Assembly: GCA_009786275.1 (NCBI GenBank)
Contig: WQTL01000337.1
Coordinates: forward strand, 1 to 5,720
DNA length: 5,720 nt
DNA from: Bacillota bacterium
Lineage (GTDB): Bacteria; Bacillota; Clostridia; Oscillospirales; Acutalibacteraceae
Direction: 5' to 3'
Part shown: positions 1-5,720 of the stretch, piece after piece
Position numbering within the stretch: the stretch's first letter is position 1
Layout of the letters: each line of letters opens with the position of its first letter
The notes under the pieces: model-generated
Seen by the model: only the letters and a program-made list of their open reading frames with translations
Database searches by the model: none
Told to the model about the DNA's origin: nothing
Made by a program: the position numbers and the translations under genes

Positions 1-357
1 GATGGCTTCCAGCAGCATCCGGATAATTTCCTGCACCAGTTTATCATCAAAAGATGGAATGCCCAGCGGGCGCAGTTTCCCGTTTTTCTTCGGAATATAG
101 GCCCTTCTCGCGGGCTGCGGCTGATAGCTTTCCTCCCGCAGCGCCGCGATGATTTTGTCAATCCGTTTGATGCTCATGGCGTCGATGGTTTTGCCATCGC
201 TGCCTTTTGTCATATTGCCGGGGCTGCTGTAGATATTCTGGTACGCCAGCAGGAAAAAGTCCCTGTTGAACAGATTACGGTACAGCCGGTCATAGCAATA
301 TGCCTTGTCACTGCTGTGCTCCTGCAAACTGTTTAACACATTGATTGGATTTCTCAT
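1..357 (-). CDS. ltrA: Group II intron-encoded reverse transcriptase/maturase, N-terminal part
   Basis: The intron-encoded protein helps the intron fold and splice, and copies it into new DNA sites by target-primed reverse transcription. The visible 119 residues run from ATG at 357-355 to the window edge in an open frame. They begin MRNPINVLNSL and cover the RT0 region (LLAYQNIYSSPG...GSDGKTID, about 37-59) and RT1 (about 73-119: YQPQPARRAYIPKKNGK, RPLGIPSFDDKLVQEIIRM). These are hallmarks of LtrA-type bacterial reverse transcriptases. The catalytic YADD motif, domain X and any DNA-binding or endonuclease domain lie beyond the window, so activity cannot be judged. No stop or frameshift is seen in the visible part. 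The start was chosen because it matches the usual N-terminus of the family and because the only nearby upstream ATG (374) is out of frame. Confidence 0.92.
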   Translation of the reverse strand, partial: MRNPINVLNSLQEHSSDKAYCYDRLYRNLFNRDFFLLAYQNIYSSPGNMTKGSDGKTIDAMSIKRIDKIIAALREESYQPQPARRAYIPKKNGKLRPLGIPSFDDKLVQEIIRMLLEAI

Positions 358-379
358 GGTGTATCGCACACCATCCTTT
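355..379 (-). promoter_or_regulatory. Domain IVa-like hairpin containing the maturase start codon
   Basis: A purine-rich AAAGG (379-375) is followed by a perfect 7-bp stem, ATGGTGT (374-368) paired with ACACCAT (362-356), around the loop GCGAT. The A and U of the maturase ATG (357-355) are the last two bases of the stem. The linear distance from AAAGG to the ATG is 17 nt, too long for normal initiation unless the hairpin is opened or bridged. In Ll.LtrB, domain IVa likewise carries the maturase start region and is the maturase's high-affinity binding and translational repression site; the same role here is inference. Confidence 0.65.
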
Positions 380-991
380 CTTTGAGTTAAAATAACAAAC
401 TGCCGCCCTTCGCCATGTGGCCGGCTTTCCCGTCCTCGGACTACTACGGCGGCTCCGTTGCCATACCGAATTTTCAGCGTCATCTCTCTTGGGAGCCCCT
501 TGAGATTTCTCACCTTGCGGCATTACGCATAGCCTATCCGACAGATAGGCGCTTCGGGTTAGGCAATCCCCGTTTAGCAAAATGATGCTTGCACAAATTG
601 TTGTCGGAAGCAGTTTTCGTCCTTTTCCGCTTACGCGGCTGGCTCGCGCAGAAGTGAATCCCGTATCATTGCGACTAACCAAGTACGGCTGCGCGATATG
701 GCGTGCCCAGTTGCCTTTCGCCATAATTCCTACGTCAATGCCTCGGACTGCTGTTCAGGCAGTATAGCTTTCTTCCTCATACAATTCGCGTCCCTTGCGG
801 GAGCTTCCGTCTCACCATTCAGTCGTGGGCTGGCAACTGCCCAACTTATGGCTTTCTCGAAATGCTGTGTTCCCTTGCGGGGTTTCCCCCTCCGGTAATT
901 CGGTGACGGCAGGCGAAGCCTGTTGACTTCGTTCACTTTTCCCTGATGGATTGCTAAATCCAATAACATCAAGCTGCCTTTACGGGCGCAC
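358..991 (-). ncRNA. Group II intron ribozyme, domains I-III and start of domain IV
   Basis: This stretch holds no credible protein gene; it is catalytic RNA. It starts GTGCGCCC, as in the Lactococcus Ll.LtrB intron. The segment CGTAGTAGTCCGAG...ACGGG (about 448-429), followed by ACATGGCGAAGGG and CAGTTTGTTATT, closely matches the domain III to early domain IV region of Ll.LtrB as I recall it. AGTCGCAATG (about 680-671) matches a conserved domain I block of the same intron. Clear hairpins include GGATT/AATCC (961-948), CAGGC/GCCTG (922-910) and a perfect 7-bp stem GCCTATC/GATAGGC with a 5-nt loop (550-532). I do not assign a structural class (IIA/IIB) with confidence. Confidence 0.88.
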
Positions 992-1003
992 AATCACTGT
1001 ACG
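987..1003 (-). other. 5' splice junction with IBS1 and IBS2
   Basis: The exon ends ...CGTACA-GTGATT and the intron begins GTGCG. IBS1 would be GTGATT (997-992) and IBS2 CGTACA (1003-998). A fitting EBS2 is TGTATG at 783-778, giving six pairs including one G-U. A candidate EBS1 is ATTCAC at 659-654, giving five of six pairs with one U-U mismatch. The splice site falls after the first base of codon 80. The splice-site call is strong; the EBS assignments are tentative. Confidence 0.7.
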
Positions 1004-1229
1004 TCATTCCCACCTTTACGAAGAACAAAACCGCCAGAATGAGGTCCAGCGCGGGGAAGACCACGTTGTTCACCACACGCTTGATTTGATCCTTGGCGGT
1101 GGTCCAGGTGCCCTCGATGGCGGTCGCCACATCGCCGGGGGCCGCCGCCGCGGTCACGCAGAACGCGCCGATCAGCAGGGCCAGCACCGCAATGACCGCG
1201 AGGATAAACTTCAGCTTATTCCTTCTCAT
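992..1229 (-). CDS. Small ICE membrane protein (DUF3852-like), 5' exon interrupted by a group II intron
   Basis: The ATG at 1229-1227 follows a GGAGGAG Shine-Dalgarno sequence at 1243-1237 with a 7-nt spacer. The exon encodes 79 residues plus the first base of codon 80. Residues 1 to about 29 form a signal peptide or N-terminal helix (MRRNKLKFILAV, ending in TAAAA). A polar stretch follows (about 30-53, containing EGTWTTAKDQIK), then a second hydrophobic segment around PALDLILAVLFFVKVG (about 59-74), ending at MTYSD. From memory this resembles DUF3852 proteins encoded beside SpaA-type and VirD4/Maff2 genes of Tn1549-like ICEs; I could not run a search. Two hydrophobic segments behind a signal-like start suggest a pilin-like or other mating-channel role, which is inference. 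Without splicing, the frame continues into the intron for seven codons (CAPVKAA) and stops at 971-969, giving 86 residues. The 3' exon lies beyond the window, on the far side of the intron. Confidence 0.78.
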
Positions 1230-4200
1230 CAGGTTGCTCCTCCGTTTCCTTTTTCTTTTTTCCTCTCATCCAGAGCGCCGCGGCCGCTCCGCCCGCCGCG
1301 ATACACAGCAGGCCAATCCACAGGGCGAGCTTGGAATCGTCGCCAGTCTTGGGGTAGCCGGCCGGGGGCGGCACGGGCTTGTCGGGTTCGGTGGGCTGTT
1401 CCGGCTCAGTCGGCTCCTCCGGCTCGTCTGGGACGTCAGGCTCGTCCGGTTCATCGGGAATCTCGGGTTCATCGGGTTCATCGGGTTCGTCAGGCTCTTC
1501 CGGCTCACCCGGCTGCTCCTGGTTGAGCACTTCCAGCAGCACCTTCTGGCCGTTCTCGCGAATATTGATCGTGTATATCTCGTCCACCAGCACGTAGCCC
1601 TCGGGGGCCTCGAGCTCCTTCACCTGGTATTCGCCGAAAGCCAAATCGTTGAACAGCGCGTAGCCTTTCGTGTCCGTCACGGCCTCGCCGAGCTTCTTCT
1701 CTCCCTGGAACAGGCCGAATTTTGCGCATTGCAGGGGTTCGTGGGTGTGGGCGTCCAGCTTGAGGATCCGCAATTCGCCCAGCGCGCGCTTGTTCAGAAT
1801 CGCCTCGCCGCCGTTGATTTTGATCCTGGTCACGGCGTTGTCCTCGCCGGTATAGCTTGCGTCGACGGGATATTTCGTGCTGTCCAGGATGAAGCCCTCC
1901 GCCGTCTGCAGTTCGAGGACGTAATATTTCGCGAAGGGCAGCTCGCCCTCGAAACGCCCGCAGCCGTCGTCATCCAAGGCGGACAGAGCCATGAGGGAAT
2001 CCTGCGTGAGGATCAGGCTGTCCTTGGCGATGATCAGCTTGCCGTCCTCGGCGTAGATATCCTGAGCGGTGTAGAGCCCGAAGATCACGTCCTCGAACTT
2101 ATCGAACTTATCGAAGCCCTCCATCTTTTTGAGCAGCTCAATCTCCACCAGCTGGCGGGCGTTGGTGATGCCGATCTGGCTGGTCACCACCGCGACGGTC
2201 TGGTTCTCGTAGACGAGGGACACCGGGTGGGGCATGGAATCCAGCACGTAGTTGGCCGGGGCTTTGGTTTCGACCAGAACGTATTCGCCCAGGTAGAGCT
2301 TCTTCGACAGCGCCTGGCCGTCCTCGCCGGTAACGATGTGATCCACCACGTTGCCCTTTTTGGCGCGGACTGTGCCGTCAGCGGTGATAATATCCTCCGC
2401 CGCCACGACATCGAACTCGGCACCGGAGAGGTAACCCATCTCGAAAATGGGCAGGTACTGCTTGCCGAAGATGGTTTCGATCTCCTTGACGCCCGTGAGC
2501 ATGTCGCCGGTCTTCTCGACCTTCACCTTGCCCATGCCGGGCTTGTTTTCCATGGTGACCGTCACCATATCCTGCTCATTGGAGGAGTGCACGGTGAACT
2601 TCACAGGCTTATCGCTGAGGAGATACCCGCGCGGGGCGAGGACTTCCACCAGCTCGTATTCGCCCGACTTCAGCGGCTCCGGCAGCACCAGCGTACCGTC
2701 CGGGGCAGTCTCGAACTCGGAGATGTCCGCGGGCGTGGGGTAGTCCACATGCTGGGTTACCCATTTGCCGGTCGCCAGATCCTTGACCTTGAAGGTCGTG
2801 CCGGCGAGCAGGATGGGCTTGCCGGTTTCGGCGTCCACCTTTATGACCTTCACCTGCGAGCGGAAGGTGATGTTGTTGAGGATAAAGCGATAAATCTTCC
2901 CCTCCTGCGAGATAAACACCTGGAACGGATTCACCATCTTGACATCGCCGGGGGCCTCGATCTCAGCCACGGTGTACACCCCGTAGGGCAGCTTCTTCGA
3001 GACGGCGAACCCGTTTTCGTTCGTGGTGATCAGGTCGCGCTCGGACTCCTTCGCGGCGTCATAGCTGCCCGCGGCGCTGAGATACACCTGGAACACAGCG
3101 CCTTCAAGGGGCTGCTCAATCTGCGGGTCGTCGTAGCCCTCCATGGGCGCGTCGATGTGCTTTGTGATGGCAATCTGGCCCTGAATCACCTTGTTCTTCA
3201 GGTCGTAGCTGGTGCTCGTCACATCAACATCCTGTCCGGCGTAGACGAGTTTCACCTGATGGAATTCCTCATCCAGGGTATAGCCCACGGGCGCGGATTT
3301 TTCCCGCACATAATACGTGCCGAGAGGGAGCTCCTTGGTGGTGGCCTTGACATCGCCGGCGCAGTAGATGGTGTCCACTAAGGTGGACTTATCTGACTTA
3401 TACACCTCGAAGACCGCGCCGGCGAGGGTTGCGTCGCCCTGGGCGGTGTCGCCGGTAGAGGCGTCCTTCTTGGTCACGGTGATCTTCCCCACCTGGGGTT
3501 GCTCCGCGACGGCCACGTCGGCATAGACGACGGTGACGGTCTGCCCGGCGTAGGTGAGCTGCACGCCGAAGGTGTTGCGGTTGCGCACGAAGCCCTGCGG
3601 GGCGGTCTTTTCGGACACGGTGTAGCTGCCCAGCGGGAGCTCCTTGGAATTGGCCTGGCCGTTGCTATCCGTGGTGACGGTATCGGCCAGTTTGCCCTGC
3701 GCGTCGCGAATCTCGAACACAGCGCCTTGGAGAGAATAGTCACCCTGGGCGGGGCTCGCGTTGGCCTTGGCTATTCGGATTACGCCCCGCTGGGGCTGCT
3801 CGGGGACCGTCACGGACACGACCGCGATCTCCACATCCTGCCCGGCATATTCGAGCTTGGCCGTAAAGCTGTCGGTGTTCAGGACGTAGCCATAGGGTGC
3901 CGTTTTCTCTTTCACGGTGTAGCTGCCCAGCTTGAGGGCCTTGCTTTGCGCCTCGCCCGCGGCGTTGGTGGTCACGGTGTCCACCAAGGTGGAGCCGCTG
4001 TAAATCTCGAAGACCGCACCTTGGAGGGAATAGTCGCCCAGCGCGGGGTTGGCATTGGTCTTCTTGACGGTGATCTTCCCTGTCTGCGGTTTTTCGGGGA
4101 CGTTGACTGTACAGGTTGTCACGGCGACATCCTGGCCCGCGTAGGTGAGCACGGCGTCATACTCGTTTGTGTCGCGGAGGAAGCCGTAGGGTGCGGTCTT

Positions 4201-5720
4201 CTCCGTCACGACATACGAACCGAGGGGCAGCTCCTTTGAGCTGGCTTTGCCGTTGGCGTCCGTGGTGACGGTATCGACCAGCTTGCCCTGGCTGTCGCGA
4301 ATCTCGAATACAGCGCCTTGGAGCGAATAGTCGCCCTGGGCGGCGTTCGCGTTGGTTTTGTTGATATGGACAATGCCGCGCTGGGGCTGCTCGGGCACGG
4401 TCACATAGATGGCGGCAAGCTGCACATTCTGCCCGGCGTATTCAAGGTTGGCAGGGAAGCTGGCGTTGTTCAGGACGAAGCCATTGGGCGCGGTTTTCTC
4501 TTTCACGGTGTAATTTCCGAGATTGAGGGCCTTGCTCTGCGCGCTGCCGCTGGCATCTGTCGTGATAGTGTCCACCAGGGTGGAGCCGTTGAATATCTCG
4601 AAGACCGCGCCGCTCAGGGAATAGTCGCCTAGCGCGCTGTTGGCGTTGGTCTTCTTGACGGTAATCTTGCCCTGCTGCGGGGTGTCGCCGGCAGAAATAT
4701 AGATCTGCGGGGCCCCCGCATTGATAAAATACGCGTTGTACACAGTGTCGTCCAGCAGGAAGCCGTAGGGCGCGGTCACTTCCCGCACATCGTAATCCGC
4801 AAGGGGCAGCGGCGCGGACTGCGCGTTGCCGTCCGCGTCCGTGGTGATGTCGGCGACGAATTTCCCGGTGCCCCTTTCGTAGATCCGGTACACGGCGCCG
4901 GCCAGGCTGTAGTCGCCTTTGGATTTGTCCCGGTTGCGCTTGTGCAGATATATGATGCACGTCTGATCCTCCGAGGTGAAGGACAGGTTGCCCGAGAGCA
5001 TGGGCTGGAGCGACATGTCGACGAGCGCCATCTTCTGCAGGTCGCCGCTGTCCGGCGCGTACCAGAATATATTGACCGGGGAGCGCGTATCCAGCAGGAC
5101 GATGGCGTCCTGTATCGTGACATCCTTCCCCATATAGCTCATGGGGGCGGTGATGGTGATCGTGTCGCCGGTGAGATAGGTGCTGCCTGCGGCGGTCACT
5201 CCGGCGGGCAGCTTGCTCTGGTCGATGCGGTAGCTCTGATACGTGTTGATGGTGATCGTAGTCGTGCCTGACAGCTTGCCGGAGCCATCCGGGGTCAGCT
5301 CGGCCCGCGGCACGGAGAAGCTGCCGCTGATGTGGTCGTCGCCTCTCCGGGCGTAACCCAGCAGCGCCTGATAGAATTTGTACGCGGCCTGGTTGCCCGC
5401 GGTCGGGCGTATATTGTGTTCGGCCATGCTCTCATAGCCCACGCCGCCCGCCTCGTACATCCAGGTCCATATCGCCGCCTGCGTGGCGGCCCAGACTTCG
5501 ACCAGCTCCAGGTCGCCCCACTCGTTGGGATAGCCGTGGAGCAGGATGGCCCGGACGCCCGCCAGGACGTGCTCGCTGTAGAGCGCCGAGGACACGTGGT
5601 AATCGTCGCCCCAGGGCTGGTGTTTGTTGCTTTCCAGGCAATAGGCGATGTTGCCGCCGCTGGTCGCCGTGATCCAGAAGGGCACGGTCAGGACGCCCCA
5701 CGCCAGGCCGTTATAATACT
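1216..5720 (-). CDS. Thioester-domain, multi-Cna-B (SpaA-type) sortase-anchored surface adhesin, 5'-partial
   Basis: The reading frame is open to the window edge, so the true start and signal peptide lie beyond 5720; the GTG at 5685 is internal to the thioester domain and is not a credible start. Counting from the first complete codon (5718), 1500 residues are visible. Residues 1 to about 145 form a thioester domain, with Cys27 in AYCLE and Gln80 in ATQAAIW. A bridging segment runs to 254. Eleven Cna-B domains start at about 255, 351, 449, 548, 646, 745, 848, 955, 1064, 1192 and 1314. Then come a Pro/Glu/Asp stalk (1405-1454), YPKTG (1455-1459), a hydrophobic helix (about 1464-1484) and RGKKKK plus an acidic tail. 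In this family, thioester domains bond covalently to host ligands, Cna-B domains form rigid stalks, and sortase attaches the C-terminus to peptidoglycan. By inference it is a surface adhesin carried by a conjugative element. No sortase gene is in the window. It overlaps the next gene by 14 nt. Confidence 0.93.
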   Translation of the reverse strand, partial: YYNGLAWGVLTVPFWITATSGGNIAYCLESNKHQPWGDDYHVSSALYSEHVLAGVRAILLHGYPNEWGDLELVEVWAATQAAIWTWMYEAGGVGYESMAEHNIRPTAGNQAAYKFYQALLGYARRGDDHISGSFSVPRAELTPDGSGKLSGTTTITINTYQSYRIDQSKLPAGVTAAGSTYLTGDTITITAPMSYMGKDVTIQDAIVLLDTRSPVNIFWYAPDSGDLQKMALVDMSLQPMLSGNLSFTSEDQTCIIYLHKRNRDKSKGDYSLAGAVYRIYERGTGKFVADITTDADGNAQSAPLPLADYDVREVTAPYGFLLDDTVYNAYFINAGAPQIYISAGDTPQQGKITVKKTNANSALGDYSLSGAVFEIFNGSTLVDTITTDASGSAQSKALNLGNYTVKEKTAPNGFVLNNASFPANLEYAGQNVQLAAIYVTVPEQPQRGIVHINKTNANAAQGDYSLQGAVFEIRDSQGKLVDTVTTDANGKASSKELPLGSYVVTEKTAPYGFLRDTNEYDAVLTYAGQDVAVTTCTVNVPEKPQTGKITVKKTNANPALGDYSLQGAVFEIYSGSTLVDTVTTNAAGEAQSKALKLGSYTVKEKTAPYGYVLNTDSFTAKLEYAGQDVEIAVVSVTVPEQPQRGVIRIAKANASPAQGDYSLQGAVFEIRDAQGKLADTVTTDSNGQANSKELPLGSYTVSEKTAPQGFVRNRNTFGVQLTYAGQTVTVVYADVAVAEQPQVGKITVTKKDASTGDTAQGDATLAGAVFEVYKSDKSTLVDTIYCAGDVKATTKELPLGTYYVREKSAPVGYTLDEEFHQVKLVYAGQDVDVTSTSYDLKNKVIQGQIAITKHIDAPMEGYDDPQIEQPLEGAVFQVYLSAAGSYDAAKESERDLITTNENGFAVSKKLPYGVYTVAEIEAPGDVKMVNPFQVFISQEGKIYRFILNNITFRSQVKVIKVDAETGKPILLAGTTFKVKDLATGKWVTQHVDYPTPADISEFETAPDGTLVLPEPLKSGEYELVEVLAPRGYLLSDKPVKFTVHSSNEQDMVTVTMENKPGMGKVKVEKTGDMLTGVKEIETIFGKQYLPIFEMGYLSGAEFDVVAAEDIITADGTVRAKKGNVVDHIVTGEDGQALSKKLYLGEYVLVETKAPANYVLDSMPHPVSLVYENQTVAVVTSQIGITNARQLVEIELLKKMEGFDKFDKFEDVIFGLYTAQDIYAEDGKLIIAKDSLILTQDSLMALSALDDDGCGRFEGELPFAKYYVLELQTAEGFILDSTKYPVDASYTGEDNAVTRIKINGGEAILNKRALGELRILKLDAHTHEPLQCAKFGLFQGEKKLGEAVTDTKGYALFNDLAFGEYQVKELEAPEGYVLVDEIYTINIRENGQKVLLEVLNQEQPGEPEEPDEPDEPDEPEIPDEPDEPDVPDEPEEPTEPEQPTEPDKPVPPPAGYPKTGDDSKLALWIGLLCIAAGGAAAALWMRGKKKKETEEQPDEKE
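1219..1356 (-). other. Cell-wall sorting signal: YPKTG motif, membrane helix, charged tail
   Basis: The motif YPKTG (1356-1342) is followed by DDSK, a roughly 21-residue hydrophobic helix beginning LALWIGLLC, then RGKKKK. This is the normal order of a sortase sorting signal. The first position is Tyr rather than the Leu of the LPXTG consensus. The tail after the lysines carries ten further mostly acidic residues (ETEEQPDEKE), longer than the few basic residues usual for this signal. The final codons overlap the next gene. Confidence 0.88.
1237..1243 (-). promoter_or_regulatory. Strong ribosome binding site of the DUF3852-like gene, inside the adhesin ORF
   Basis: GGAGGAG reads 5' to 3' on the minus strand, 7 nt before the ATG at 1229. 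It lies within the last codons of the adhesin. The genes overlap by 14 nt (1229-1216), so translation of the small protein is probably coupled to that of the adhesin. This site also decides the start codon. Confidence 0.8.
1357..1506 (-). repeat. Pro/Glu/Asp-rich wall-spanning stalk with 9-bp repeats
   Basis: Fifty codons of EP/DEP-type low-complexity sequence lie between the last Cna-B domain and the YPKTG motif. The DNA contains three near-identical 9-bp units (CGGGTTCAT, CGGGTTCAT, CGGGTTCGT on the plus strand) at 1464-1490, coding DEP triplets. Such segments extend surface proteins through the peptidoglycan. The short repeats would be prone to slippage in 9-nt steps, which would change stalk length without a frameshift. 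Confidence 0.85.
1507..4956 (-). repeat. Array of eleven tandem Cna-B/SpaA prealbumin-like domains
   Basis: Eleven consecutive domains begin at nucleotides 4956, 4668, 4374, 4077, 3783, 3486, 3177, 2856, 2529, 2145 and 1779. Each has an early-strand Lys (for example ITVKK, VKVIK, LRILK), a GAVFEI-like strand (GTTFKV, GAEFDV and FGLY in later copies), a short Gly turn, and the E-box ExxAPxGY. Domain 10 deviates at the E-box, reading ELQTAEGF. Domains 1-5 are 96-99 residues; domains 6-10 are longer (103-128) and more divergent; domain 11 is short (91). In the family, Lys and Asn/Asp join as an intramolecular isopeptide bond catalysed by the E-box acid. The last-strand acceptor is Asp in domain 1, Glu in domains 2-5 and Asn in domains 6-11. 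Confidence 0.88.
3487..4668 (-). repeat. A-B-A-B duplication: two tandem copies of a 591-bp two-domain unit
   Basis: Domains 2-5 of the adhesin alternate between two subtypes. Type A (4668-4375 and 4077-3784; 98 codons each) begins KITVKKTNAN and has a GSTLVDT strand. Type B (4374-4078 and 3783-3487; 99 codons each) has EIRD.QGKL and SKELPLGSY. Hand alignment without gaps gives about 76 of 98 identical residues between the A copies and about 66 of 99 between the B copies. Identical unit length (197 codons) with no indels points to duplication of a two-domain block followed by divergence. Conserved DNA stretches remain, for example around TCTTCTTGACGGT at 4650-4662 and 4059-4071. Confidence 0.88.
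5290..5720 (-). other. Thioester (TQXA-type) adhesin domain, N-terminally cut
   Basis: This is the N-terminal part of the surface protein. The Cys of AYCLE (codon 5640-5638) and the Gln of ATQAAIW (codon 5481-5479) match the Cys and Gln signatures of Gram-positive thioester domains, in which the two side chains form an internal Cys-Gln thioester that reacts with amines on host or partner surfaces. The two residues are 53 apart. The surrounding residues (GGN before the Cys; W/A-rich helix around the Gln) also fit. The domain begins before the window edge, so its first strands are not visible. The boundary near 5290 is approximate. The segment that follows, down to 4957, has beta-rich text ending in an FWYAPDSGD-type motif often found after this domain; I cannot name it. 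Confidence 0.82.

Larger units (their letters stand above)
1..991 (-). mobile_element. Group II intron retroelement, 5' portion
   Basis: The element begins with GTGCG at 991-987, the 5' consensus of bacterial group II introns (GUGYG), immediately where the DUF3852-like reading frame loses its expected sequence. It continues through about 630 nt of structured non-coding RNA to an intron-encoded reverse transcriptase ORF starting at 357, which runs off the window. The 3' part of the ORF, domains V-VI and the 3' splice site are therefore not visible. The intron is in the same orientation as the interrupted gene, as needed for splicing from that transcript. Sampled lines of the intron are visibly less GC-rich than the adhesin gene, consistent with separate origin. 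Confidence 0.92.

Noticed and set aside
532..550. Strong hairpin considered as a transcription terminator
   Set aside because: It lacks a following T-run on the minus strand and sits inside the folded intron RNA, where such stems are expected.
308..724. A 138-codon minus-strand open frame inside the intron
   Set aside because: It reads through conserved ribozyme sequence (domains I-III) and into the maturase start in another frame; the RNA explanation is much stronger.
730..993. An 87-codon minus-strand open frame across the 5' intron sequence
   Set aside because: It begins in the splice junction and translates ribozyme domain I; its protein resembles nothing known to me.
1464..1490. Short direct 9-bp repeats considered as a regulatory or CRISPR-like array
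   Set aside because: They are in-frame codons for DEP triplets of the proline-rich stalk and have no spacers.
1093..3381. A 762-codon open frame on the plus strand
   Set aside because: It lies wholly antisense to the adhesin, whose domains, motifs and anchor are unambiguous. The translation has no recognisable domain and is a repetitive echo of the opposite strand; it is a by-product of GC-rich codon choice.
3499..4239. A 246-codon plus-strand open frame with apparent internal repeats
   Set aside because: Its repeats are the reverse reading of the Cna-B domain duplication on the minus strand, and it has no family signature.
5683..5685. GTG as the start codon of the adhesin
   Set aside because: The frame is open upstream to the window edge with sensible sequence (YYNGLAWGVLT), it has no signal peptide, and it would start within the thioester domain.

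Overview
All features lie on the minus strand, so the window is best read from 5720 down to 1. The content is typical of the transfer region of a Tn1549-like integrative conjugative element (ICE) from a GC-rich gut Clostridium relative (Oscillospiraceae/Lachnospiraceae type). That assignment rests on two things: a large SpaA/Cna-B surface protein followed directly by a small membrane protein of the DUF3852 kind, and a bacterial group II intron. No 16S, tRNA or taxonomic marker is present, so the host is inferred.

Layout in the direction of transcription. (1) 5720-1216: a very large cell-wall-anchored protein, cut at its 5' end by the window edge, with 1500 codons visible. It has an N-terminal thioester (TQXA) domain, a bridging segment, eleven consecutive Cna-B/SpaA-type beta domains, a 50-residue Pro/Glu/Asp stalk, a YPKTG sortase motif, a membrane helix and a charged tail. 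(2) 1229-992: the start of a small ICE membrane protein (signal peptide plus one hydrophobic helix visible). Its start codon lies inside the end of the adhesin gene (14-nt overlap) behind a strong Shine-Dalgarno sequence. (3) 991-1: the 5' part of a group II intron inserted in sense orientation inside that small gene. Its ribozyme domains I-III and the start of domain IV occupy 991-358. Its reverse transcriptase/maturase ORF begins at 357 and runs off the window.

How the parts could work together: the adhesin would hold donor cells to partner cells or a host surface during conjugation. The small membrane protein would belong to the mating apparatus. The intron must splice for that small protein to be made in full. 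All three probably share one polycistronic transcript, since no promoter or terminator is apparent between them.

The points most worth a second look are: the intron interruption and its candidate exon-binding pairings; a perfect hairpin that contains the maturase start codon; an A-B-A-B duplication of Cna-B domains; and the systematic replacement of the isopeptide acceptor Asn by Glu in exactly those four duplicated domains.
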